From Punica granatum (Eukaryota > Streptophyta > Magnoliopsida > Myrtales > Lythraceae), in contig NC_045128.1 in the NCBI RefSeq assembly GCF_007655135.1, forward strand, positions 2,480,001-2,544,000: a stretch of 64,000 nucleotides of DNA. The letters are read 5' to 3'. The notes under the pieces were generated by a model. That model saw nothing but the letters and a program-made list of their open reading frames with translations, made no database searches and had not been told where the DNA came from. Positions 24,243 through 35,974 of this stretch are shown here, piece by piece; the first letter of the stretch is position 1; each line of letters starts with the position of its first letter. The position numbers and the translations under genes are program-made.

Positions 24243-26916
24243 ATGGAGGTCAGAGCTTCGCCCTCCTCCGCCTCTGCTTCCAATGGGGTGATCCAGCACA
24301 AGGTGTACGCTCGCGTCGGGCTGCTGGGTAACCCGAGCGACGTCTACTACGGCCGCACCATCGCCCTCAGCCTCGGCAACTTCTGGGCCACCGTCCAGCT
24401 CCAGCCCTCGGATGAGCTCGTCATCAAGCCCCACCCCACCCACGATTTCGTCCACTTCAAGTCCCTCGATCACCTGGTCCGTGTCTTTCTCTCGTAATTC
24501 ATGACCCTTCTTGCTGCTCATTGCATGATCTGGGTGTTACGGAATCCGTAGTGTCTCGCATTGTGTTGACCGATTTGCCTACTCGGGTCGCCGATGTGAC
24601 TGTGTTTATCCCTGCATGATTAGTTTAGAGGTGCCGCCGATTGAGCTGAGATTTCTGGGTTTCGGTTTCGAATGGAAGTTCTTCGGAAAGCTTCGTTCTT
24701 TCTCAGTCTATGTTTCACATTTCTGCATTTCCATCCATTGAAGGATCTGATATTTGGGTTGCCTTTATCTTTTGATCCTAGTAGGTGAATCGGCTGCAAA
24801 GTGAAGGTTACTATGGCGGAGTGCGATTGCTCATGGCGGTTTGTAAAGTTTTTCGCAATTACTGCAAGGGTAACAACATTAATCTCCATGGAAGATGCTT
24901 CACTCTATCCTATGACACCAACATACCTCGGCAGGTAATCGTTCAGGAGAGCCTCTTCGAGAGTTCATCCCTGTTATTTTGCGGGCACCTTGGTGCTGAG
25001 TTGGTATTTGCTTTGTTCAGACTGGGCTTTCGGGTTCGAGTGCGATTGTCTGTGCAGCCTTGAATTGCCTTCTCGACTTCTACAAAGTTAGGCATTTTGT
25101 TAAGGTGGAAGTTAGACCTAATCTCGTGCTTAACGCGGAGGAAGAACTAGGGATTGTTGCTGGCCTCCAAGATCGGGTCGCCCAGGTCTATGGTGGCCTT
25201 GTATACATGGTAATGTGTGCCTTCAACTTTTCTGCCCAGGACATAGAACACGTGACGGGCGCATTTTCAGGGCGAAATGCAGCTTATTGCATGCTTCGCT
25301 TTTTATGTTTTTTTGCAGGATTTCGGCAAGGATCACATGGATAAGTTGGGGCACGGAATCTACACACCAATGGATGTGCATCTCCTCCCTCCCCTACATC
25401 TCATTTATGCTGAGAATCCAAGCGATTCTGGGAAGGTTAGCTTCATCTATTTTGGCTCTACATAATTTTGCATTTGCATTTCACTGTCTGTTTTTGCTAT
25501 TTGTTCTTGTTCAATGTGAGGGAGCAGTTGTAAGATTCGGTGCATACCTATGTGATCGTTAGCTTTCGAAAAAATCTTAAGGTGTAAATTTTCGAGAGAA
25601 ATGTCTTGTGTACAAATAGGCATGCAAAATGCTCCCGTGAGTTGAGAATAAGAGAACTGTCGATGTTGCAGCTTCCGTGAAAGTTCTGTCTCAGGAGTAT
25701 GGCTTTACTACTCGCTTATCCACCACATCTAGATTTTAACTTCGTAACAAAATCTGGATAATAAACTCATATGCCTCTGATAATTCAAAGGGTCTTACTT
25801 TCGATATTTCGAGTTTTATACAAGTAGTGCCAGAGTTTAGAGTAAATACACGTAATATCTACTATTAAAGGTCTCAAATGAAGTTTGGATTGGTAACTGG
25901 CTGTAGTATTCATTCAAAGGATCATTGTGTTTTATTGTTTGTTTTAATTATTGTTTTTTATTGTTAGTGTCCGAGCTGAGAGTAAATACACCTAATATTT
26001 ACTATTAAAGCTCTCAAATGAAGTTTGGATCGGTAACTGGCAGTGGTATTATTCAAAGGATCATTGTGTTTTATTGTTAGTTTAATTACAGCTTTCAAAC
26101 TTGGCCAAATGTCAATTCAGATGTTTGATATTGAGAAGTTGATGAATTTGTGACTTCAATTTCGGGCCTATGCAGGTGCACAGTACAGTTCGACAGAGGT
26201 GGCTCAGTGGCGATAAGTTTATAATCTCATCAATGAAGGAAGTTGCAGATGTAGCTTTGGAAGGGAGGAAAGCATTGCTAGAGAATGATTACAAGAAACT
26301 TGCAGAACTCATGAATCGGAATTTTGACCTCCGAAGGTAACACATAGCATGAATTGAAGATGTAAAATTGCTGTTGAAGGATGATAGGAGCAAATTGGAT
26401 TTAATCTAAGAGCGACCTCAGTTGCTTGAGCCTTCCTTGAATTTCCCCAACTATACGCTTGATATTATTTCCCCTACCCTTAGTATTGCTTCTAGCACCT
26501 CAGCCGTACTGATTAAAGCTTATAATGAGAAAAAATTACTTCTTCCATTCTTTAGGTAAGACTTGACTTTCATGTTAAGTAAACCTCGATGTTTTCAGTG
26601 TGGTGATATATCGATTCCCTGGTAAGATCAAGTTCTTTTATCGATTACAAAGCATTGATTGGGGTTTTGCAGGAAAATGTTTGGGGATGAATGCCTTGGA
26701 CCTCTGAACATAGAGATGGTGGAGGTAGCACGAAGGGTAGGAGCTGCATCGAAGTTCACAGGCAGCGGAGGAGCTGTGGTTGCTTTCTGCCCTGATGGTG
26801 CCCCACAGGTCAAACTTCTTGAGGAGGCGTGCCAGAAGGCTGGGTTCATCTTTCAACCGATACAAGTGGTCCCATCACGCCTGAGTGAGACTGAGCTTAA
26901 GAGTCTATCGTATTAG
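24243..26916 (+). CDS. GLCAK1: Glucuronokinase (GHMP kinase family)
   Basis: Six exons, 24243-24476, 24785-24934, 25021-25209, 25319-25435, 26176-26336 and 26673-26916, encode 364 residues, the usual length. It phosphorylates D-glucuronate to glucuronate 1-phosphate in the cytosol, in the inositol oxygenation route to UDP-glucuronate, the precursor of pectin and hemicellulose sugars. The N-terminal [19 protein letters not shown] is the substrate-binding GHMP block. The glycine-rich ATP loop TGLSGSSA (129-136) begins exactly at exon 3, and the third GHMP motif [12 protein letters not shown] lies near 319-330. The start has an alanine/serine-rich leader right after the ATG at 24243. The symbol is used in the family sense; Arabidopsis has two copies (At3g01640, At5g14470) and one cannot say which this matches. 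Intron 4 carries a tandem duplication (see findings). Confidence 0.94.
25825..26095 (+). repeat. Tandem duplication inside glucuronokinase intron 4
   Basis: Two units of about 125 bp, spaced about 140 bp apart (from about 25825 and 25965), share long stretches such as TCAAATGAAGTTTGGAT and AAAGGATCATTGTGTTTTAT, with roughly one difference per ten bases. Confidence 0.8.
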
Positions 26917-28276
26917 AAACTCGCCCTATGAGACCTAAATGAGCGTCGAAAAATTGGGAACTTTTGTTTTTTCTCTCTTTTCTTCTGTCATTGCTACCTC
27001 TGCATAGACAATTTTGTGGACTCACATCTAGTTCAGCTTCTGTCCAATTTTCGGATCTTATCGCTACAAATTAATTAGATGGCAGCCCGATAATTAATTT
27101 GGATTACGCTTAGCCTGAGAGAATTTGTTCGGGCCAATGCTGTAAAAACTTAATAAAGTTCAAAATTCATGCATGAGTTGTTCATTTCTGTTCAACAAGT
27201 GAGTCTATGATTCAAGCTTTTATCCCACATATATAAATGGCTCGAACGGAAAAGCAAGGGATAAACAAACAGGCTATTCGGGCTTCTGGCTTGGTTCAAT
27301 AAGGTGCAAAGAGGATAATATTATCAACCAAGAAAGGCTGGAGTCGATGACATTCATGTAAAAGCAAGAACTTAACCGGTATAATACGCGCTAAAATAAC
27401 ATCGGCATGACAGAAATAGAACAGAAACCAAACTTCTATACGTGCAGGTACTCATCTTCAGTCAGTGAAGGATTATAGGCTAGGGACTTCAGGAGATGTA
27501 GAGATTGGAAAAAAGAAAGTCTAGCGTTCGGGGAGTTTTACCCGGATTTTCCATTTGCATAAGTCTGCACAGAAAATTCTTCCCCGAGTGGCAAATTGTC
27601 ATATCTTCGTATTTAGCTTCACAGGAAAACCCAAGTTAAAGCTAAATCATGCATCTTCCATTTACCCGATCATACTGCAGCAGTCAAACAATACCTCATA
27701 CCGAATACGAGAAAAAGTCAGCAGTCCAACCGCTGCCTCTAGGCTATATCATACCATCAGCAAGCAGAATCCACGGGCACATAGAGAAGATGCCTGCTTA
27801 CCCGTTCTATCAGAAGTTACAAAAAGGGAAGAAAGCACCATTGCAGCACTACTACCAATAGATTGCAGAACAGCTGAAAACTTATTACAGTCGCAGTAGA
27901 GAATACCACGAATTATATATACATAAATTGGATAGTGGCCAAGGGGCGTGAGTCACAGTATAGATGATTTGAATGAAATCTTCCTCATTCATGCTAATTG
28001 GGAACACGCTATCCTGCCGTCTACTGGTAATTTACATGACCAAAAGTAGATCACAACATCAGACACGATACCGAAAAGACAGCAAAGGACACACTCACCT
28101 CTCAATCACTTTCACAGGAAGAATTTTACACAAGACTAGGCTCTAAAAGCAACAGAAAACAATTTCACAAATACAGGATCAGTATCCTATTGCGGTTAGA
28201 AGACCCAGCTCTAGCTCTGGCTCTAGCTCTAGCTTTTAATCTAAGGTCACTAAGCCATTTACTGAATCGAAGAAAC
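26917..28276. other. Convergent spacer, 3' UTRs of glucuronokinase and the small minus-strand gene
   Basis: No gene found. A polyadenylation-type AATAAA lies at 27152-27157, about 235 bases after the glucuronokinase stop. A hexamer repeat related to CTAGCT occupies 28206-28236, in the minus-strand gene's 3' UTR. ORFs at 27555-27899 are not convincing. Confidence 0.5.
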
Positions 28277-29254
28277 TCAGTCATCAGAGAGTGCTGCCAT
28301 GAGATCCGGCGCTGAAGCCCAAATCGGAAGATCAATTAAAGATTGTTTGAATTCCTCTTCACGGGATTTGCACAATGACTCAGCCACATCACACAGGTTC
28401 GAGACATCCTGAATAATCACTTCTTGAGCTTCTGCCTGAAAAGGGGCAAGTTCGGATGCAAGAAATGAGAGCTCGAAAGGTACAGAATTTTCTCACAGCA
28501 ATACAATCTTTATGCAAGATCGAAAATCTGTCTGATATAAAAATAGAGAAACAATCAACTCGAGAGCAGCATCGCCCGAACAAGTTGCCCTCAATGGCGA
28601 GTAATATTGACACAGCTGAAGCTAAACTTAAAACCCTAAAAATTGCTCCTTTCGCAGCTTAGAGAGCTCTATGCACATGCCTCCATGAAATTTCTAGCTT
28701 ATTTCTCGTCCACCGACCAATCCGAGCAACCAGACTCGGGGGAGTCAATCGACTATCGACAATTAGGTCAATTCAGTATAGGGCAAGCAATGTTGTCTTC
28801 CCTCATTTTTCACGGCAACCAAGCAGACCCAATAGAAGAAACCCTCAATTACCTTCAACAGCAGCTTATCGAGTAGAGCCTCGAGACTGCTCTCCTCCCC
28901 GGGAGCTTCCTCGGCAAGTGGCCCGCCGGAAGAACTCGTTCTCGTCCTGTCCCTCGCTTCTTCAACGTCTCGTTCTCTCTCTCGCTGAAGCTGCTGCGCC
29001 CTGTCCTGCATTGCGTGACACGTGCTCGACAGATGTTCCCAGAGAGCCAGCTCCCTCCGGTACCGATCCCTAATCCTCAGGAGGGTCTTTTTCCTACGGT
29101 CTCCCTGGAACTTCTCCTCTGCAGCCTCAGTGTCGGCCTGCGGAGGGGCGGCGGAGGAGGAGTCGACCCGCCGCTTCTTGCGCTTGTAGATGAAGCCATC
29201 GTCGTTGCAGAGCTCCCACTCGTCGTCCGACTCGGCCGCCGTGGCCAAGTCCAT
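28277..29254 (-). CDS. Small conserved plant protein of unknown function
   Basis: Two exons, 28853-29254 and 28277-28435 (complement), joined AAG/GTAATT...TTCAG/GCA in phase 0, give 186 residues. I do not recognise a named domain. It starts MDLATAAESDDEWELCNDDGF, an acidic segment, followed by a lysine/arginine cluster (YKRKKRR) that could be a nuclear signal. A strongly helical charged region (about 55-105, LRIRDRYRRELALWEHLSS) comes next, and a C-terminal helix rich in Glu/Leu ends in SAPDLMAALSDD. The protein is probably soluble and may be a coiled-coil subunit of a larger complex. By neighbourhood it may match Arabidopsis At3g27520, described as a cryptic loci regulator, but that link rests on memory of gene order only. 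Confidence 0.75.
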
Positions 29255-30040
29255 TGATTGCCCGTCTTAGCGGGAAAGATCCTCAGGATCTACGAAGTGG
29301 GAATTTCAAATTTGGGGCAGAGAGAGAGAGAGTGAGAGAGAGAAGCGCTCAGTCGCCATGGAAGTGGACTATATTCCTCATTTGGGCCAATGATTTCTTT
29401 CTTTGGTCCAATGTAATCGAAAAAAGGGGGAAAAATAAAAAAAAGGGCTGTCCGGTTTCCCCGAAGGATTACGGGATGAGATTAGAACATCTCAGAATTT
29501 ATGTCATTTTAAGGATTCCGGGACGAGATTTTATAGGATCTCAGAATTCATCCGGATCGTTTTAAGGATTTCAGGACGAAATTTGGTCTGGTTCAGGGAT
29601 TTCGACACAAGATCAGAACGCCTCGGAATTTATCGTTTTATTTCTACTAAACAAGTTGGGTAAGACTCACATGGACGCGCCAATTGCCACGTCTGAGCCT
29701 CTCCACGAGGGCCACATTTGCCCGAATGAAGTTGTGCTCTTGCTTCGAAAGGAACTGCTGCGTCGTCTTGCCAGCGACCCGGTATTCTCTGTTAATGCGA
29801 ACAGGGGGAACCGCAGATCCCTCGGATGCACCACTTTTCTGATCCACGGCACGACAGTTGGAATTACAGTGATTTTATAGTATACAAACATCCTCAGTGT
29901 TACAATACAAAAAACCTACAGAGATCAAGATGCAAGTGGGAAAAGACGCATCATTATCTCCCTACACACGCCAGAAACTACGGCGTTTCTCATGTAAATC
30001 CTAACCCCACCGGCAACGTTGACATCCCGGCGTTCCCTCT
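29255..30040. other. Spacer with a diverged minisatellite
   Basis: A GA repeat lies at 29323-29342 in the probable leader of the minus-strand gene. From 29464 to about 29642 a roughly 50-bp unit (core ...GGGACGAGATT...CTCAGAATT...) recurs about four times with heavy divergence. The remainder should hold the 3' UTR of the DUF707 gene. No gene seen. Confidence 0.5.
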
Positions 30041-33000
30041 TCAGTGTACGATGGTGGAGTTCGGAGGATCAACTCCCAGAGCCACGTAATACGCCCTCTC
30101 TGCACTCGTCATTCGTTCTTGGAACATCGTCCACTCTTTCCTGCACCTCTCTCTCACCTGCAAAGATCAAACAACACAGTTATGGTTTTGATGCAGGAAT
30201 TTTCAGGTGATCCTTCCTCGCCACCTAGCTCAGGGGATAATAATAACTAACAAGATTGCCACATTCCGCGATAAGATTGCTGGTGATATCTTAACGGTTT
30301 ATCTCCAACTATATCATTCTGAAGAAATGAGCAGTTAATATTTTGTCATTGATGCTTACCCCTTCCCATGGAGCCTTTCCAGTTTCAGATTTACCCTGTC
30401 AAGTGTTGCAAGGACAAAATATGAAGCGCTCGTTAATGAAGACGAAAGTTGATGCACATAGCAAACACGGGTAACTCTAGTTGGTGGCTTTAAGATTAAC
30501 CTGGTTTCCAAGGGATGGAACACTCTGATGAACAATCCACTGAGCATCGACAACTCCTATTTTCTCATGAGCAGGCTGTTTTCAGATCAAAGATATCGTT
30601 AGGTAAGCATCCTTTAATAGCTTGGCAAGCAAGGAAGAGCAGAACACGAACCTCCACACATTTCCGCAAAGCAAAATCTAGACCCCAGCCATGAACCAAG
30701 TCATTCTGCATTTAAGCATATGAATTTTCATTAGCATCAACACCTTTGAAAGAGAACAGGAAAAAGGGGTTGTTTGTTCTGTAGTACCAACAAGAGTGCA
30801 ACGGGTGATTCCTACCTGAATCATGTGCCAAACACAGCGCCAGGCATTACGAGAAAACACAGGAGCCATTATCTCAACGAATCTGCCAGATCGCATGCAA
30901 CAGCAGTGTGATCATTTATTTTCATATTATAAAAAAGTCATCGAATGAAAGGAACATAAATCCCCATTTACAGGGTAATAGCTGCAAATTTCAGTCCTAA
31001 ACTGCATATTACAAAAATAATTTCATTCTGAGATCCTTTTGCTACTTCCTGTACATGGAGCATGGCACAAGCACTTACGCTGCACATGGAGGCAAATGAG
31101 GGTCAGTGCACCACCCAGGTTTCTCCTCCGTGTCTCTGCAAGGCATTGAGAAACGAGGACAAAAAGTCGAACCATCGGTAAGAAGCTAGAGATGGTTATA
31201 GATTTTTATTAAGCGAATGGAGTGGAAATAGCATTCTCACTTATGAACTTCACTGTCTCCTCTCCGTTTAGTCATCTGCCATGTCAGCCCGCTATTTGGT
31301 TCTAAACCGGGCTGTGATATCTCCAGCCCATGCTTTTTAACCAACCGTAAGTACCTACAATCGCCATACAAATGGATATGGCAACAGCATATGAGCCCGA
31401 ATAACATAGATGAAACTTTAACGCGAAGGCAACCATAACATAGTATCGATGCCAAAACATTTTAAACAGACCGATAACTAGTTATAGTTTTTCCTTTTTC
31501 AGATAGAAAAATAGAAAAATTAACACTTACTTCTCAGCGTTAAAGTGTTCTACCCCGAGGTCCTCGTCCCAGATAAATATGTAATCGTACACTGCCACGA
31601 TATCGGGATGCAGAAATCGTTTTGCATACCACCTTAGATCCCAATTCCAAGGGAAAAAAATAAAAGAAAAGAAAAGAAAAGGAAGTTCAGGAAACAGCCA
31701 AAAAGATGCTCCCCGTCACAAATTACGAACAAAGGAAATAGATTTAAAAAAGTAAAGAAAAAGGAGCAAGCGAATTATATATACACACCATTTGGTTTGC
31801 TTCGGCGCGCTGATGTGAATAGCTGTTTTTGACCACTCGTATTCATCCCATTCAGTTGTACGCCCATCATAGTGGAATAACATAATGGTGAAATCCTCCG
31901 AAAACTGTTAAAAAGTAAAATCAGTGAATCAAGCATGCGTACAGGTGAGATGCGCAGGGTAGAGGGACAGGGAGAGGGTTGGACCTTCTTAACCGCTGCA
32001 TCGATGTTTTTCCTCTGATCATAACCAACAGTAAATGTCACGAGATACTTTGGTCTGATTTTCAAGTCCTGCAAGAGATTCCCAGTCAAAATTATGAGCT
32101 ACAAGAACAACTGCTTCGATATATAAGCTTAACATATATTATATTATAAAGGAGGGTGCTATAAGAAACGAACATCCTCGGGCAAACCCCACAATCTGCG
32201 AAGATAGAAATCTGACTCAGAGACGACAATACCGGGTGGAAGTCTCTCAGCTCCACGAGGATTTGTAGGGACCCAAATCTACCAAAAGAATAAAAATTCT
32301 AAGAGTTAATTATCACGAAATACGTTAATATCTCAATGCTACTTCTAGCAACCATAAACTTGAGCTGCAAATAAACTTGAAAGAAAATATTCAAGATAAA
32401 CGTATAATGTGGAAACACTATTGAAAATGAAATTGTTTCCTCCTCATGGAAAAAGATCTTCATCAACATATAAATTGTAGTTCCTCGATATAGGGGAGTT
32501 AAATTACAGAGCAACCATTAAAATGAACAAAAAAATAAAGCCATACCCTCGATTCATTGAACTCATTAATCTCAGTTGCAGAGCCACTTTTTCCCTGTAG
32601 AGAAGACCACGCATTCAGCAGTGCCTGGGTTGAAAGGCCCGAGTATTTGTCTTCAATGTATGTGAGATCAATTGAGGGAAAAAGACTTGACGGGAGATTC
32701 AACTGCCATACATAACCCAAAGTAGCATAATAACTCTTGTCACATTTTTGCTCACTGAAATTATAAGCAAGGGGCAAATCGAGCATTGTATGTAATGCTT
32801 TAAAGGTTAAAACTTTATACCTTAGTCAATGAGAGTGTTGGGAAGGATACTCCCAGGAAGAAGCCAAAAACTACTCCGATGAAAGTAGTAACTAAAAGCC
32901 GCATCGTTTCATTTGGCTTTCTGCAAAAATTTGAGAGGAGCTAGTCATTGTATATGGTGCCATCAGCAACAATGAGCAAGTCTGAGATAACTTTCAAGAT

Positions 33001-33055
33001 TCCCCTGTTGCAGAATTATATAAGGAAGCACATACCTGCGTGTGGAGGTTCCCAT
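30041..33055 (-). CDS. DUF707 type II membrane protein
   Basis: Fourteen coding exons (complement): 33036-33055, 32821-32920, 32547-32702, 32174-32278, 31985-32068, 31789-31904, 31531-31632, 31241-31354, 31079-31135, 30816-30882, 30652-30705, 30501-30575, 30360-30395 and 30041-30157, giving 400 residues, the family length. After MGTSTRRKPNETMR a single membrane segment (about 14-36) anchors a lumenal domain with PTNPRGAERLPPGIVV, PKYLVTFTVGYDQR, FHYDGRTTEWDE, the acidic IFIWDEDLGVEHF and a closing VHGWGLDFALRKC block. Plant DUF707 proteins are often labelled lysine-ketoglutarate reductase-like, which is not supported by domain content; the acidic motif and topology suggest a glycosyltransferase-like Golgi enzyme, but activity is unknown. 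First coding exon is only 20 nt. Relatives include Arabidopsis At3g26440. A further intron probably splits the 5' UTR near 33840-33860. Confidence 0.92.
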
Positions 33056-35974
33056 TTTCGGTAAGAATATAGCGAGTCTCGCAGCACAGATGAAGATGCC
33101 TAAATTGGCTAGCAATAACAGCTTCTATCACTCATTAAACTCGCGGCTGAAAATGTGGTTAATGAGGAACGAATCACTCATGGCCGGGGACAAGCCCTGA
33201 AGAATAAGAAGGAAAGGCTCATAGTGAGAAAAGCAGAATACCCAACTGGAAAACGGCAACTACAAGGACAAGCTCCCTTGTCATAGTCTTGCCTAAGCTA
33301 ACTGCGAGCTGATCTCGGCCGCGAAATATTCTGGGACCCGCATGATGCATCAACCAACATTGCATTGCAAATCTGCCATGAAACCATCAAACTTCTAAAA
33401 TCGAAATGGACAGGCAAGTCGTTGCCGTTTCACCATCTGTGAGAACCTCAAAAGATAAACACGAAAGCAGCCGACGAAACCAACCAAAAGCTGCTGCTCA
33501 CCAGCAACATACTCAGGTGAAAGAGACGCAAGCGCCCAACTCCCAGGATCCCCCACCTACAAGAGCATCCCCGAAGCATATGCCCAAATCACAATCTCCA
33601 CGAAATCGAAAACAGGCACAAATGGGCAACGAATTCGAACTTCCAAATTGGGAGCTAACTACCAATCATGGCATAACCACAAGCAAGCTCGAATTTAATA
33701 ACCAGACCCGACTCGGGGACTCCAATGAATGCCCAGATCAGCTACAAATCAAGAAACGCAAGAAAGGCAAGACCCAGAACTAGAAAGTGCTGATACAAAG
33801 GTAAAAGAAACCCAAGCAAGGGGAGATCAACCGGAAAAAAAGTACCAGCCTTTATGAGTCCCGGCGACGAAAGATCTTGATGCCGCGATGATTAATCAAC
33901 CCCACTGCTCTGATATGATGATGAATTGTCGTCGCGACAAGCTCCCAATCTTAAAAATGCCGGAGAAATGGCCGACAGAGATTGACGAGAGGAGGAGGAA
34001 ATGAGGGTGAGGGGCAAGTTTGATGGAAGAAATGCACGGGGGCCGTGGTCAGTGTTTGGGGCTTTTTTTCTCGTGTATTTTAAGAAAGAACCAATGGATG
34101 TGTTATCAGATTTGTTGGGCATATTTGCAATTCGTGCAGTTCGGACAAGGCCGGGAATTTATGTTCCTAAAAATGCATAAGTCGTGTTGACAGATTCTCT
34201 CTTGTTCGGAAAAAAAAGTATACGATTGATGTGATTATTATATACCTAATTAGCGCGTCATGTAATTATTTACTATGATCTAATAATTGACACCTCGCGA
34301 TGAAGTAATAGTACAGAAAAATTCCTCGTCGTTCTAGATCTATTTCGCCCGTTTGCTCGTACGGCTAAGTCGGCGTGGGACCAAACCGGCTTCAAACAAA
34401 TCCGATAAGCTTTAAAAAGATGAATATGATAGCAGAATAGGGCCGGTTGCCGGGGTTTAATTTTGCAATTTTGAATCACTTTGATTCAAATTATATTAAA
34501 GTAAAAAATGTGTTTGTCTTGCCTGCCACAATCTCACACGTTTGAAAATCATTTTTCATTTTAGTTTATTGCAATGGGAAAAATTCGAAACAGAAGTGCA
34601 AGTAGGTTTTATCTCTCCCCTCTTTTTTTTTTTTTTTTTCTTTTCCCGTACAATTCCATTAACATTGTGTTTTTACAAAGACCAAAAGTCCATTTTGAAA
34701 TTGAAAGGAGCCAATTTCAATTTCTAAAATTATGAAAAGAAAAAAAACGAGAATTTAATTATTATCAGTGAAACTTTCATCATTATTGGGATTAATTTCA
34801 TTCTAGTGGAAGTTAATCGGAAGAACACAACCCAACTAATGGCTTGCTTGTCTTGGATGAGAAAATGCTGAACGTGAACCATCCAACGGTTACATTGCTT
34901 TCCAAGCTTTCATCGCCCTTTCCATCCAAAAGGAAAGCTTATGTGAAAGTTGCAGACGCAATTACTTCTAGGGAACTGCCAAACTGGCTCTTATCTATCT
35001 TCCCGGTGCATTGCATTATTCCTCTAATTCGTCGTTCTTCGCTTAAATTGCTCTTGCTTTGACATTCATGAGCATTACTTCCTGCGTCGCGGAAATGGTC
35101 TGTGATCGGAAAGCTTCCATGCCGAGTAAAAACAACGATTGCTGCGTTTTGTGATCGATAGGCCATATTTTACATCGGAACAACGAGATAGAGGCCCTGA
35201 TAATCCCCAGCCAAGGAAAGCTGTCGGAGACACGGTGGACCAAATTGAGTTTATAAAGTCGATGATGACGGATAAGCTACGCCTCATATATTATATCAAA
35301 GCCGAGGCTTCGACCCTTTTTAGGCGTGCGATTTTTCTAGGTCCAATGTATTCTTTCTTGGATTGTTTTTTCCTTCTATACATAGAGAATTATGTATCCT
35401 AGATTAAATTGGATTAATTGCACTATATAGCCTAACGTTTGAAGGAATTCTTAGTTATACTCCAACGTTATTTTTTTGCCTCGCTAGTTTGATGTCACCA
35501 TCTATCCCCCCAAGGATTAGATGGTAAAACAAAAATAGCAACGTTGGGATACTTCAGGCAAAAAAATGACGTTGAGATAAATATAAAAATAACCGTCAAC
35601 ATTAGGTTATATTGTGCAATAAACCCGATTAAATTTGTTACCCGGAGGCCCTTGTTTTGTTTGCCTATCAAAGAAAAAAACTGCAGTAAAAAGAGGCCCG
35701 CTTCTTGGGCCCACTGGGAGGCAGGCTGGGTCCATTTCCTTAAACGGATCCGGCCCACTAAGCCAATCATGAATACAACGCGCAGCAAAGCCGCGTGGCA
35801 ATCCGCAATAAAACTGAGAAAATATCTTATCCAATCAGAGCAAGACGGATGACGGAAACGCTGTCGTTCGTTTCCTTCGTTCATCTCTGATCTTTAATCC
35901 GGTGATGATGATGAGATGAACGGATGGTCGGAAAGGAGAAGGATTGAGGTCGGACGTCGGGCCGGAGACCGAAA
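33056..35974. other. Divergent spacer between DUF707 and SGF29
   Basis: The first 900 bases look like the leader and first intron of the DUF707 gene on the minus strand; the plus-strand ORF at 33406-33783 is the reverse of that leader. T-run at 34621-34639. A 217-bp MITE lies at 35411-35627. No other gene seen. Confidence 0.5.
35411..35627. mobile_element. Fold-back MITE, 217 bp, 8-bp target duplication
   Basis: Flanked by ATTAAATT at 35403-35410 and 35628-35635. Nearly the whole element is an imperfect palindrome: the left arm GGATTAATTGCACTATATAG pairs with the right end (...GTGCAATAAACCCG), and inner blocks such as CAACGTTATTTTTTTGCCT pair with AGGCAAAAAAATGACGTTG. No ORF of its own. Superfamily is uncertain; an 8-bp duplication fits hAT, and 9-bp would fit Mutator. 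Confidence 0.75.

Noticed and set aside
32499..32786. Longer start of the DUF707 exon 3
   Set aside because: The extra 27 codons contain no family residues and require a phase that does not fit the exon ending at 32821. The acceptor at 32703 gives the conserved TK/LNLPSS join.
33406..33783. 125-aa plus-strand ORF, Gln/Lys/Pro-rich
   Set aside because: The minus strand here looks like the leader/intron of the DUF707 gene; the ORF has no domain and no splice or promoter support.
35495..35884. 129-aa minus-strand ORF
   Set aside because: It runs through the fold-back MITE and into unrelated spacer; random.
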